Assembly: GCF_010183535.1 (NCBI RefSeq)
Contig: NC_071330.1
Location: 10,087,717-10,151,716 of the forward strand
Reading direction: 5' to 3'
DNA from: Caenorhabditis remanei
Taxonomy: Eukaryota; Nematoda; Chromadorea; Rhabditida; Rhabditidae
DNA length: 64,000 nt
Shown in pieces: positions 45,565-58,386 of the stretch. Positions within the stretch are counted from its first letter, which is position 1, and every line of letters begins with the position of its first letter. Under the pieces are notes generated by a model. That model had not been told where the DNA came from, made no database searches, and saw nothing but the letters and a program-made list of their open reading frames with translations. The translations under genes were made by a program, and so were the position numbers.

Positions 45565-48500
45565 ATGGTGAGTCATTGAAACATCAGGGCACATAAGTGA
45601 GCAAATGTTATATTATAAAAACTTTCAGTCATCTCAAACGGGTCTTGGTGCAGTAAATGGTGATGTTTTGTGCGCCATCAATGATATGATTGGACGCGTA
45701 ATTTTGGTCAGCACTACAGATAAAAAACGGTACTCCGGAGTTCTTGATGCGGTTTCTAAAGATGTAGGTTCCAATTTAACAAAATTTTTGTTTTTGTATA
45801 TCAATTTTTTAAAAATTTAAGCTCGCTTTTGGACTTCAATGTGTTGTCGAACTCACAAAAGAGAATGAAAACAATTTGCTAAGAACGGAATCAGAAGTAG
45901 TCGAAAAGATGATGTTCAACTTCGAAGATATCGTTGACTTCGCTTACGTCACTCAAGAAGACACAAAGAATCATCTTGGTCAGTTACGTTTTAAAAATTA
46001 ATCATCTTCAACATTAGATTTCAGTCAGCAAATTTGTTACTGATCGGCAATATCATGGAGATGCTCCAAATGACAACGAGGAACTCCAGGAATGGAATGG
46101 AGGAGAGGACGAAGATGGCCTCGGAGGATCTATCGAAGATGATGTAGTGGTGTGTTAAGGGAAGTGAACTAAAATATATATGACTTCTAATTTCAGACAA
46201 CTGGCTCACAAAGCTCTCGACGTAATAATCATAATAATGGAAATGGATGGTCAGTGAACGAAATGTTTGCTGTTAATGAAAAGATGAACGTTGTTTCAAC
46301 GTTCAAAGAAGACTTGACACAATACACAACGTAGTTTTATTCTTGCATAACTCCTTTTACAATTTTTTATTCAGAGTCGAAGTAGTGGGAAGTGAAGAAG
46401 ATAGAGCCCGTGCTGAACGACTCGCTAGAGAAATCGAGTCTAACTCCTCATCGAAGTTCATGGCAAATCTTGAAAATGACGACGACGAACGTGATTTAGA
46501 CAAAATGACTCGTCAAGAAGACTTCGACAACGGAAGCAATCAGCGTGGTGGCAAAAGGTCAGTCTTGTTCATATTGCATCAGTTTATCCAACTGGATCTG
46601 AAAATGTTAGACTATGTATTTTCAGAAATAACTTCAATCAGCCACCACAACAACGACGCAATCCGAATATCACACCCAATGGCCAACCTGTTAATCGACG
46701 TGCCGAGGGGCTACGTGGAGATCGTCGAAATAGTGGAAGTTCATCAGCGAATAACAGCCGATACGGTCCACCAACATCCGTACAAAATTATCAGCCACAA
46801 CAAGGTCAAAAAAGCGGTGGCAGTCACAACAACCGACGGCAGAACGAGGAATATCGTGACAATGGTGAGTTTTTGCCAAGTATTTGTCTCCATCAAACCT
46901 CTTGATTATTATCTAATTTCTATTGAAAGCGAAAAATGACCGATTTTGTCCTCACACTATCTGTTTTACTCTCGGTTTCCTTTCTCTCTTCGTTCCATAG
47001 TTTTTTTGGGTATTCTTTTGTCTTGACCCATTTCGCATGACATAATGCGAACTGCTAACCACTGATGTAACCGTTCTCTCTTTCGTTTGCAAACATTAAA
47101 GAGAAGAGTTTTTCCCGTTGTTTCTTGCATCTGTCTCCTCTACCCACTCAACTGATTTATTAGGTTCCAATTATTGTTAATTCAGGACATACTAATCAAG
47201 TTTTCTTAGTTATTGTAAAAAATTTCTCCTACATCTTCATTATCCCTCGTAGGTTTCGTTTAGTACATGTTGATTTTTTTCTGTTCATTCAGCTGCGTCT
47301 CTGTGACTTGTAGGCTCTTTCTGACTGATTCATTGGATGCACGCCGCTTCTTCCTCGCTCCTACGCTTATCAATTGCTGGTTGTTCTTCTCGAAACCGTG
47401 TTCTCCAATCGATCGAGTAGACGCCACTTTCTCTATTTCTCTTTTCCTTTCCCCTGATTGTCCGTGCTGCAACACTGCCACACGTCATCGTGCATCGTTC
47501 GCCCCGCCTGCCATAGTTTTCATACCACTTCACTCCCTTTCCGGAGGCTCCTTTTTTCTATTCGTTCGATTTGTTTGTTAATTTTAAGTTCATCTATGTC
47601 TATATGTGACTTGTTCCGCCTGCGTCTCTCGTTTGATTTCACTTTCTATCTAAATAGTTAGCTCATAGTGTTTCTAACGGAATTAGTCGTTCATATTTTC
47701 CTGATTTTTTCGTTAGATAGCAATCCAAACACTTTCGCGTTTTTTGTGCTACATGTTTTTTCATCACCCCCTAGAAGTCTGTCTGCAACTTGAATTTCAC
47801 AGATTTATATCATAGGATGAGAGACTAAGAAACTATTTCGAAACAGTCTACGTTGGCCGACTCGCTTAAAACTTTTCCCCCCACAAGTGGCATGTAATAC
47901 GTGCCTTGCATCATCAGCTGATCACTATCTTCTCATTCTCTTCACGGGGAGAACACCGAGAGTGAGCAATAAATACTAGCACATTGTTGGCCGGCAGGCG
48001 TTTGTCCAAATAATTATATCGAGTCATTCTCTAATTACTCGTTTACTTGTGATTCACTCTTTACTGTTCCATGATTATTTATGATTTCAGACTGGCAGAT
48101 GGCCAAGGGGAAGGGCCAAAACCAGGGGAACGATCAGTCTTTCCGTCAACAACAAAAACAGATGCTGGACCCACGGCCAAGTGCCAAACAACCGGAAGGT
48201 GAGAAGAGTCAAAGTTCTGGATCTCGCGTTACGGTACTTAAAAATTGGGGCAATGAGTTTTCGATTGCTACGAAAGAGCAATCTCCTGCTCCAGGATCTA
48301 CCCCGCCTGCACCTCAAGGAAACTCGGGTAGTGCTTGGAACCGTGGGCCGCCAAGTTCACTTGTTGCAAAAGGAACAACGACAGACTCAACTCCACTGGC
48401 AACTGAAAATGAGGAGTCAAGTGTGCCTAGAACAGTTCCCCAGAAAAAAGGTAAGTAATTTGATCAAGTATGGAAATGCTCAAAGTATTATTCAGAAGAT

Positions 48501-50565
48501 TCGCCGTCCAACATCGGAGAAGGCAACAACGAGACAGATGGACATCAGGAGGACGGAGATAATGTTTCCATCACTGATCGTTCTGAAACGTCTTCTGTTG
48601 TTACAACGAAATCTTCATCCTTCAAATTCAATATAAACGCCCCGGAGTTCAAACCACGTCCTGCTGCGGCAGCTACGCCCACTCCAACGACACCAACTGG
48701 ACCCGTTTCACAGAACATGCCACAGATTTCTCAGCAGTTCATTCCTGCTGGTAAGAGATATGAATCGAAAAAAAAACTCAATTTAATTTTTTAAAGCTTC
48801 AGAATATCAACAACATCCAGGGATGATTCAACCGGTAGGCCCACAAGGCTCACCGATGGGATTGCCTGGAGGTATGGTGCCACATATGCCTCCAGGAGGA
48901 GTCCCACAAAATCAAGGTCAACCTATTATGATGTGGCAACAAAATCAACAAGGATACCCCCAACCTCATCAATTTTCCGCCCAACAAGCTGCAGTCCCAG
49001 GAGTACCTGGTCAGATGTATGGTCCTGCCGCTACGAATCCGATAACAGTCAACCAAATGAATCAGCCAACTCAGCAAATTCCGACGAGCACTGCTGGCAG
49101 CGCACCAACAGACGGAAGACAAGGAAATGCTCATGGTAGGCGACAAGATGGAGAGTATCGTGAAGCCCAACCATTGTTCTATCCATCCTATGGACAAACA
49201 GGGCAGATGATGCCAGTTCAACAGGTATTAGATACACGGCAAGTGAAGGTTTCACATTTGTTTTTTTTTAGCAATTCTACCCCCAGCAGTATCAAGGAAC
49301 CATGCAACAACAGCAGTATCCGATGAAACTTATTCCACAGCAGGGTCCGCAAGGAAGCTATCCTCAGAGATTCCAGCAACAACAACCGCAACAAGTTTAC
49401 ATGGTTCCGCAAGGACAGTTACCACAGCAAAGATATCAAGGAGTCGCACAACAAACACATCAATTTGCTGGAGAACAGGGTGCACCTCAATCACATCCAA
49501 ATAGTCAACCAACGACACCGGGTCCACGAGGGGAAATCAATGGACAGAAAGTTCAGCAAGGACCGCCACAATCACAGGTACAATTGAAGAACAAAAACAG
49601 TTGCATGATATAATCCGCTTCACTCTTATCTGTCCCTTCAATGCTTCTGAATATTGTGAATGTGCTAGTTTCAGAATGGTAACAATGGAATGCATCGGGA
49701 ACCAGAAGCTGGTAGTAATGCGAGTTTGAGTGGATCGGCAAGTTCACAGTCTGGACAACGTAGTGGATCGCCTCAAAACATTGGAGTACCACCCCAGCAA
49801 CAACACCAACAGGGACCACCACCACCGCACGGTCCACCACCACCACATGGTGGAGCCCAACATGCTGTGCCACCTCATGCAGCCCCGCCACATGTTGGAC
49901 CACCCCAGGCAACCATGGTGGGACAACCAATGCAATTTATGGTCATGCAAGCGCATCATCAAATGCATCCGCAAATGCAAAATTATTATCAACAGCAGGC
50001 ATGTTTTGACTTTCTATCTTATTCTTCATGCAGTTTCTGTTCAATTTCCGTTTGCAAACTTAATTCTATCAAAAATTGTTTAATATTATTACTATTTCAG
50101 CAAATGTATTATCCAACAATGGTGGTTCCACAGCAAATGCAGATACCGCAAAATCAACATGGTGAGAATTAAGAATTTCCCCTCAAAATTATTTTTCTAT
50201 GGTTTTCAGGTCAGCAAAGTTTAATGGGAGAACGTGCTGATACCGGTTATTCACAAAACAATATTTTCGATTATCGTACAATGCCAAACTATCAACCCAA
50301 CCAACCACATCAGCAACAGCAACATCAACAAATGCATCCACCCCACATTCCTCGTCAAAACTCCCTGCCGCAACAGTTTGGAGGAAATCAAGGTAACGTC
50401 AAGTTTATAAACTGCCTCTCTAACAGTTCATCAAGCTTTGAAGGTGTAAATCCCTCTTCCCAACAAGCTCCACCGTCTGCTCCTCCTCCTCCACAACAAC
50501 AACAACAACAGCAGCAAGGTGGTCCACCAAGAGAACATCAACAACAGGCTCAAAGTCCACAGTAA
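45565..50565 (+). CDS. atx-2: Ataxin-2 homolog ATX-2
   Basis: Fourteen exons: 45565-45567 (ATG alone), 45629-45763, 45822-45978, 46025-46149, 46197-46330, 46375-46557, 46626-46864, 48091-48450, 48496-48750, 48803-49224, 49272-49577, 49675-49998, 50101-50161 and 50210-50565; 3060 nt, 1019 aa. Order: LSm domain (about residues 10-85; GDVLCAINDMIGRVILVST), LsmAD (VSKFVTDRQYHG ... NEMFAVNEKMNV ... RAERLAREIES), a basic low-complexity region, a PAM2 motif at about residues 487-502 (FKFNINAPEFKPRP) that binds poly(A)-binding protein, then Gln/Pro/His-rich sequence with a Q8 run. Ataxin-2 controls mRNA stability and translation; in C. elegans it acts in germline development and cell division. Intron 7 is 1.23 kb. 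Intron 12 (49999-50100) begins GC, not GT. The initiator Met occupies its own 3-nt exon. Confidence 0.95.
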
Positions 50566-51463
50566 TTGTGTGTTCTCTTTTATCTAAATTTGCGCTCTTC
50601 AGTGCTTCAATATTTATTGTAATGCTCCTTTTTTCTTTAAAAATTATTTTACTTTCAATTCCCCATCCTTCCTTCCTCTTTGTTTCAATAAGCCGAACTC
50701 AAAAAGTGTTTTCTCGGCGGCATTAGAATCAATCCGCTTTTATATCCTCTCGTCGCGTTTGATACGTTTTTTCTTTTGAAAATTCAATTTTCTTCTGGAA
50801 GCGCCTCAGTATAATCTAATTTGTTCCTGACTCCACTTCAAAAATTCAAAACTCCTGTACACTTAAGAACTTCTTTGTATAGTCATAAACACGAATTTAA
50901 TGTGATCCTAGTTTACAGAACCCTCCGGTTTCAGGCGCTTTTCACTCGTTCCTTTTGAACAGTTATCATAATCCCTTTGCGCGCCTGAAGTGTTGAGGAA
51001 GTTCACAAAACTTACTTGTAGTGCTCACCCTAAATTGCTGACGGCCTTAGTTGATCTGATGCATAAAAGATGTACACGAAGGCTGAAAAGCTCCACCTAC
51101 TAACTGTTTTCTTAAAGTTGAAAGTCTACGCTCCTATTCCTTCCACCCTTTCCACTTTTTTACAGCGAAGTCACAGCGTTTACATTAACGTATGTGCTCT
51201 TTTTCTTTTTGAGCAACTTTTCTCATTTTCGACAGTGCCCTGCGATTACAACACTATTTCATGGAATAGTTTGCAAATTGTGCATTGACTTATGAGCAAC
51301 TAGTCCATCCCCTTTTCTATTAAAATCGTTTTCTATATTCGCTTTTCCATATTCAACATCATCAGATGCGCATCGATCTACTCATCTTCTAGTGAATATT
51401 CTGATGTAATAAAATGTTTTTACTGCTCAATTCATGTTTGTCTCAAGAATACAAGTTCTACTA
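50566..51463. other. Convergent 3' region of atx-2 and the TTBK-like kinase
   Basis: AT-rich, T-rich sequence holding the 3' UTRs. No ORF or repeat of note. Confidence 0.6.
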
Positions 51464-52651
51464 TCACAAGTTCAAAATTTTCTTCTTGAAGTGAGCAGAG
51501 TCTGCATATGGCCAAATCTTTTTCGCCATTTGCATATTGGTAGCACATTTATAATCATTCGGACCTCTTTTCTCGCTAATCGACAGCGCCGTAAGCATTT
51601 CTTCTCCGCCAGCTTTGCCCAATTCCCATTCGAAACGTCCAAAAAATGATCCACGGACTCGTTTGAATCCAGAAAAGCATTCACTCCACAATCCAAAATA
51701 ATCGGGCCGAGTTTTGTATTCCAACGATTCCAAATACTTGTGAATATTTGTGAACTCTTGGGGACATCCTTTCAGCAACACCTCCATTGGACATGTACTT
51801 TTCGCCTGCATAATTTCTTTTTCATCAGTCAAACGACGCCATGGCAATCCGCAGTGTAACTCGATTAACATGTAAAGCCACGACCAAAGATCATCGACAC
51901 GTCCCTGTTCTTTTCGATTATGAACGTTCATACTACAGTAACGGGGAGTTCCACGGAACAGTTGTTCACCAGAACGGGCTTTTCTGAGAGCAAGTTGGCC
52001 ATTATCACGCTTAGCAGTAAACGAACGAACCATTCCTGCAAAAGTGTTGGAATGAATTTATAAGTTTTGACAGTATTACCGTAGTCAATGAGATAAACAT
52101 TTTTAGCATCACTTCCATGAATTCCAGTTACACAATTTCCAGGTTTAATATCCCGATGTGTGTATCCAACTTCGTGAATCTGAAACCTTAAGTGTGACTT
52201 TTAACTTTGAAATTAACAAAAGACCTGTTTGATTGCAAAAAGAGTAGCCATTGCAAGACGAAGAGTTGTTTGATCACATAGTTTTGGGATATTTGCTTCT
52301 CTTTTATGAGCCATCAAATCCTTCCCAAGTAGAGTCATCACCATGAAACAATACGTCTTTCGATCACCTGCATCCATCAATCTTGCACAGAACGGTAATG
52401 GAGCTAAAGCTTTGAGAAGATAAGCTTCGAGTTTCAAAACGCCGCCATCAGAAACGTCTCCTTCTACTTTCATTGCTGCATATGTTTGAAAACGAGTGAG
52501 GTCACGAACTTTGAAAACAGCTCCCATTCCACCTTCACCGAGTTTTTCGACCACTTTCCATCGCTTAGCGATTATCTAAAACCTCTACATCGATTAAACA
52601 ACCCACAGTAGTCCTTACTTTTCCTTCGGTGATCGCTTGAATTTCTTCCAT
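51464..52651 (-). CDS. CK1-superfamily kinase, tau-tubulin-kinase-like
   Basis: Four exons, 52651-52619, 52575-52225, 52179-52080 and 52035-51464; 351 aa, almost all kinase domain. Seen: glycine loop GEGGMGAVF (24-32), catalytic Lys in YAAMK (47), HRDIKPGN (Asp138), and DYG at 160-162 in place of DFG, followed by FRGTPRYCSMNVHNRKEQGRVDDLWSWLYMLIEL, which is typical of nematode TTBK-like kinases of the CK1 group. Those C. elegans relatives are greatly expanded and many are sperm-enriched; the substrate here cannot be inferred. The core residues are present, so activity is plausible, the DYG substitution being tolerated in some kinases. It is transcribed divergently from cul-1 with 2.3 kb between. 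Confidence 0.9.
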
Positions 52652-54952
52652 TTTGCCTTGGCAACAAAGAAGAATCGACCGTAACTTGAGAAATGAATTT
52701 CATGTTTGACTGAATATTCTTATCCTTGTGAATTTTGACGTTTTCTCAGTTCGTGCTCTTAATATTTATTTCACGAGGAATAAAATACAAATGAATGCAA
52801 TAATAGAAAACCATTTCACACATGATAAAATCGAGTTTTTCAGAGGAATGTGAAGCCCATCAACTAAAAATATTTAGAGATTACTTCTCAACCAACTCAA
52901 TACCATTAGTTTCACCTTTTTTAAGGTATACGGTATAGCTGTTTTCATTGAAACGTTGTGAAATGAGTTCTTGAAAGAGAAGAACATTGAATATAAGTTC
53001 ACACCAGTTTCTTGCGATGTCTAGCAGATCCCACATCAACTATTCCCGCGAGCTCATTGATCCCTGTTTTGGAAATATAAACTACTGAAAGTCGTGAGAA
53101 CTACTTGCTTTGTTCTCCTAGGACCTAGACATGTCACAGAAATATCTGATGTTCAGATGCAAACCCGAGTTGAAATAACTACCTTCAACTATACTTTGCT
53201 CCTCGAGATTATGTCCATCATTTTTTCGGATCAAAGTTTTCACAGTGAATAGCATAATTTTGAGAACTTTTATGAAATCCTACTGTATCCGGGTTCGGTT
53301 GGGTTTTCAGATGAAACGCCCTGAAACCAGAGTTTCATAGATTTAAGATAACTTTCGTTTCGTTTTCAAATAACTTTCAATGCAACCATGTGACCGACTA
53401 TCAAGGTCCCATGCACTCTCAGTATGACCCAAGAATCAATGAGGCAAGATGAGCACAAACGGGCCTGTTGGACCGGCGGACCTCCTACTCTGGCGTCGTT
53501 CTCCGCGAGTTGTTCCTCGTTGTCTCACACTTTACACTCGCCGCCTTCGTCTCTCGCACACTATTTCCGAGCGTTCCAACTAGAACAGGCGGCGGCTCTC
53601 TAGTTCTTTGGAAACGAACAACATCCCGATTCTGGATGTTGTTCGTTTCTGGGCTCCAGAACCGAAACTGCGCATTTCTAGTCCATCTTACAGTTCTTCC
53701 AATGAATTTTCAATAAACACAGTTCTTCATTAATTCAATTTTGACGCAAGTAGTGTTAACGTATGGTCAATTGCGAAACCTCATTATCTGAAACAGTTGT
53801 ATTTACATTCTTATGAATGTTTTCATGTCCGACAAACATTATTCCCATAGTATCCTCCAATAAACAGAAAAGCTTTTTACATTACGATTTACCAAAGGCC
53901 TGGAAAAAATATGTATCCTATTCATCTACGTCTCTTCGTCTTTCTTTTTTTAAAGTTTTGATAAATCACGCTTGAAAATATATTTAAAAGTTTATATTTA
54001 AGTCGGTATGTAACCTTTAAAATAAACATTGATAACTTCAAGCCAACTCCAATACCACCTAGCATCTTACGATCAGTTTAATCGACTCAATATTTTCCAG
54101 TTTTTGAAGTATCTCGCTACTGTACGTTTATTTTCGGAAAGATACGGAACGTCCTCGAAATATCCTAGATTAGTTCGAACTACCTATTCTATGGCCATTC
54201 TCCACCGCCGTCTTCCCCTTTTCCACCTCAATTTCTGTCTTTTTCGCAATACACATGATGATTTCGGATTGGAGCGCGCTTGCGTCGGCGCTGCGTCAGC
54301 TCATTTTTCCCTCTCGTGTCTGCCAATTTTCTCACTCTAACTTTTAGAATTCTTCCGCTTTTTCGGTTATGAAATACTGTGAAATATCAGCAATACCATG
54401 CATGAAATGCAGTGATAAATAAAAGTGTTTTCTCAAAATTTTAAAATGAAAATCTGCGAGCAAAAAATATGTTTCTGAGAAGATCTGAATGTTGCATCCG
54501 GAATTTTAAAATCGATCTTTTGAAACTTCGAATATCGAAGCTTCAACTGGCAAGTCAAAACTTCCTATTGTGAAGCAATTCATGGAATGTGAAGTCCGTG
54601 GAATGTTTTTAAATCCATAATTCCCAATCGCTTCTCAGACATGATGAACGCTCAAGGCCACTTTTCAGTGATTTCGTTGCTATTAATTTTTGCGGTGTTC
54701 ATCAAATTAGTCATATTTTTGTCGAATACTTGTCGAAATATTCTCTTTTAGGTTTACCTCTCCTTCTCACTTCAACTCTCTTTTCCGTGTTCGGTCAAGC
54801 ACTTTTCTCTTTCAGTGTACTTCAACTTTCAATTTAAAAAAAACGTGCGTAAATAAAGCTTAAAATATACCTTGCTCTGCTCTATTTCTAATTCTGCTTC
54901 TTTTGATTATTTGTCGTTTGCCGATACAAAAAGTACAAAATAGAATCTACAG
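52652..54952. other. Divergent region between TTBK-like kinase and cul-1
   Basis: 2.3 kb, AT-rich except for a GC-richer island at about 53450-53720. The island has overlapping open frames (53468-53716; also one from 53448 reading MSTNGPVGPADLLLWRR, 44 codons) and a strong hairpin at 53611-53649, followed by AATAAA near 53710. I cannot tie it to a family. The rest shows no gene. Confidence 0.5.
53611..53649. ncRNA. Perfect 16-bp hairpin, possible structured RNA
   Basis: GAAACGAACAACATCC (53611-53626) is perfectly complementary to GGATGTTGTTCGTTTC (53634-53649) across a 7-nt loop. G-U pairs and a second GTTCT/AGAAC block lengthen the stem with an interior loop. This could be a small-RNA precursor, a transcription-related element or a remnant of a foldback repeat. 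No known miRNA is recognised. Confidence 0.35.
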
Positions 54953-57536
54953 ATGAGCCATTCTGAAGCAAGACGGATTCAGGCGGGTTCAGAAGAAGTA
55001 TGGACAAATCTCCGCGAAGGACTCGATGTGGCATACCGCCGAGAATTTATGTCTCCCAAAACATATATGACTCTGTATACGTAAGTAAATCCTTACCATG
55101 GAACATTGATGAAACATTTACATATTTCAGGAGCGTATATGATTATTGCACCTCTATCACGTTGTCCACCAATCGAAGAGATGGAGATGAGAGAGTTTCT
55201 GGCGCAGATATGGTCAACCCACAAAGGATTACTGGTGCCGATTTCGTCGGGCACGAAATGTATCAAAAAGTCGAAGAATACGTCAGTGCATACGTCACAG
55301 CCGTCCGTGAAAAGGGAGCTGAACTTTCTGGAGAGGACCTTCTCAAATTTTACACAACTGAATGGGAGAACTTCCGTATCTCATCAAAAGTCATGGATGG
55401 TATATTCGCATATTTGAATCGTCACTGGATTAAGCGAGAGCTCGATGAAGGACACGAGAACATTTTCATGGTCTACACACTTGCCTTGGTCGTGTGGAAA
55501 CGAAATGTGTTCAACGAGTTGAGAGAAAAGGTCATCGACGCTATGCTCGAACTTATTCGATCTGAGAGAACTGGTTCCACAATTAACAATCGATACATTT
55601 CGGGAGTAGTTGAGTGTCTCGTTGAACTCGGAGTAGATGATACCGATTCTGGAGAAGCTAAGAAAGACGCCGAAGCTAAAAAACTGAGTGTGTATAAAGA
55701 ATGCTTCGAGAATAAGTTCCTCGCGGCGACACGAGAATTTTATGCACAAGAAGCATCAAACTTTCTGGGTAACGGCGGTAACGTCACCGACTACATGATA
55801 AAAGTTGAAACCCGGCTTCAACAAGAAGATGATCGATGTCTCCTATATCTTAATTCTTCCACCAAAACACCGTTGGCTAATTGCTGCGAATCTGTTCTTA
55901 TTGCTAATCAGCTCGAGTTCTTCCAAAGCCATTTTGGAAATCTTCTTGTGGACAAAAGAGACGATGATCTGTCCAGAATGTTCAAATTATGCGACAGAGT
56001 TCAAAATGGACTTGATCAGCTGAGACTTTCACTCGAACGTCATATCACCAAAGAAGGGTTTGAAGCATTAGAACGTGTTGCACAAGAGGCCAGCAATGAT
56101 GCGAAATTATATGTCAAGACCCTCCTTGAAGTTCACCAAAGATATCAAATGCTTGTCAATCGGTCTTTCAAAAATGAGCCAGGGTTCATGCAATCCCTCG
56201 ACAAAGCCGCCACTTCATTCATCAATGCCAATGCTGTTACCAAAAGGGCTCCCCCGGCTGCTCAACTGACCAAGTCTGCTGAACTCCTCGCCAGATATTG
56301 TGATCAGCTTCTCAGAAAAAGCTCTAAAATGCCAGACGAAAATGAACTTGAAGATCTGCAGACTAAAATTGTAGAGTTGTTTAGCTTAATGTTCATAATA
56401 ATCTATTTAAGTTTGCAGATGATCGTGTTCAAGTATATTGATGATAAGGACGTTTTCTCGAAGTTTTACACAAAAATGTTCAGTAAACGATTAATTAGTG
56501 ATCTGTCAGCTAGTGATGAAGCAGAAGCCAACTTCATATCAAAATTGAAGAGCATGTGTGGCTATGAATATACAGCTCGTCTTTCAAAAATGGTTAATGA
56601 TACACAAGTCAGTAAAGATCTTACTTCCGACTTCAAAGAGAAGAAAGCTCATCTGCTTGGAGAGAAGGCCATTGAGTTCAACGTTCTCGTCCTCAGTTCA
56701 GGATCGTGGCCAACTTTTCCTAACAGCACTCTGACACTTCCACAGCAACTTTCGAGCACAATCGAAGTTTTTGGTCAATATTATCATGAAAAATTCAATG
56801 GCCGCCGATTGACTTGGGTATACTCGCAATGTCGAGGAGAAATCACTTCGTCTGCTTTCTCAAAGAAATACGTATTCACTGTTTGTTTGAGATTCTATCT
56901 TGATTACATCAAATGTCTTATTTACAGGTAACAACCGCTCAAATGTGTACCTTGCTGTTGTTCAATGAGCAACGCAGCTACAACATGGAACAGATTTCTG
57001 CAGCTACGGGAATGGATGCGAAAACGTCTTCAATGATAGTTGGATCTCTAATTAAGAACCAAGTTTTGAAAGCTGATGTCCCTCTTCAAGGTGATGATAT
57101 TCCAATGAATGCGACCGTTACCCTCAGCGATTCATACTCTAACAAGAAAGTCCGTGTAGATTTGTCGAAGTTAAGCATGAAGCAAGATGCCGTTCGTGAC
57201 ACTGAAAGCGTGCAGAAAAACGTCGATGAAGACAGAAAGAGTGTTATCAGCGTATGTTTCACTTGATTTTATTGCAGAATATCTCAAATTTTTTACAGGC
57301 TTGCATTGTAAGAATCATGAAGACACGAAAACGAGTTCCGCATCAGCAGTTAATTTCTGAGGTTTGTTTTTATTTTGATGACATTTAAAATTCTATAATT
57401 TCAGGTAATCGTTCAATTGCAAGGAAGATTCAAGCCGAAGGTCGACATGATTAAAAGGTGCATAGGATCACTCATCGAGAAAGAGTACATGCTTCGGGTA
57501 GAAAACCAAAAGGATCTCTACGATTACATCGCCTAA
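54953..57536 (+). CDS. cul-1: Cullin CUL-1 (SCF ubiquitin ligase scaffold)
   Basis: Six exons: 54953-55080, 55131-56370, 56419-56880, 56928-57251, 57299-57361 and 57405-57536; 2349 nt, 782 aa (C. elegans CUL-1 is about 780). The N-terminal cullin repeats carry the SKP1-binding start (SVYDYCTSIT, preceded by EEVWTNLREGLD); the C-terminal half has the cullin homology domain (DDKDVFSKFYTKMFSKRLI, SGSWPTFP, NGRRLTWVYSQ) and the winged-helix end with neddylation site IVRIMKTRK (Lys726) and final DMIKRCIGSLIEKEYMLR. CUL1 joins SKP1/F-box proteins to RBX1/E2; in C. elegans it is needed for cell-cycle exit. Two introns (48 and 47 bp) are open on the sense strand, and the 48-bp one keeps frame, which makes them easy to miss. 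Matches D2045.6. Confidence 0.96.
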
Positions 57537-58386
57537 ACTTGCGATTTCTTCATTACGAACTCTGTGAATTTTTTGAAGTCTCAAGCATATCCGAATACTT
57601 TTATACGCCTGATATTATTTTTTCAAAATGTTCCCAGCATTTTAGGCTCAATAAGATCGAAACAGTTCTCTCCTCATCTTACTGTCTTTATAATTCTTTA
57701 ATTTTCTTTTGTTTTTCTTTCATCATTAGATATGCCTGAAACAAACCTACTTGGTTGCTTAATCATAGCAGATTATCGTTTCAGACAATTCGATAACTGC
57801 CCTAACTATTATGACCATTGATCGTTTCCTATTTTTTGTTTTGAAGCGGGTGTCTTCCTGACTTCGTTTTCTCTCTCTCTTTCTCCCTCCGAAATGATAT
57901 TGGACTTATGAAGGTTCTTTTTATCCGAAACTTGAAATTTTTAGAGCCGTATACTCGGTCCAAGATTTTTCACAAATAAGAACATTATCTTAAAGACGAC
58001 ACGGCAGACATAAAGTGCTACTTGAAAAGTATTGTCACTGAAGATATGAAAAACTTCAGTTCGTTCATAGTCCTCGTCCAAAACACAGATGAAAAAAGGT
58101 GAGCGTCCACTTGAAAATAGTTCTAAAGGTCAGATGTGAACAAAAAATCGATGACGAATTATTACAACGATTGGAGACAACCCCTTGCTCTCTCTGTCTC
58201 CTCAGAGTGACCCGAAGGTCCTCCTGTTCACCAAATGCACACTCTGTTGTCTCTTCTTTTTGTATACTTTCTATGAGCAGAAGAAACATACGCGATTTTC
58301 CTTCTGCATTTTCTTCTCACTTTATTCGTAGTCTTTAGAACTGAGATATACAATTACAGATAAATTAATATACAAATAATGTTCTG
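57537..58386 (+). other. cul-1 3' region and spacer to GT25 gene
   Basis: 850 bp of AT-rich sequence holding the cul-1 3' UTR. Open frames at 57458-57739 and 58099-58338 have no splice or homology support. AATTACAG near 58360 may be the trans-splice acceptor of the next gene. Confidence 0.5.

Noticed and set aside
49553..49992. Minus-strand Val/His-rich and Trp-rich frames opposite atx-2
   Set aside because: Antisense of Pro/His/Gln-rich coding sequence; low-complexity shadows.
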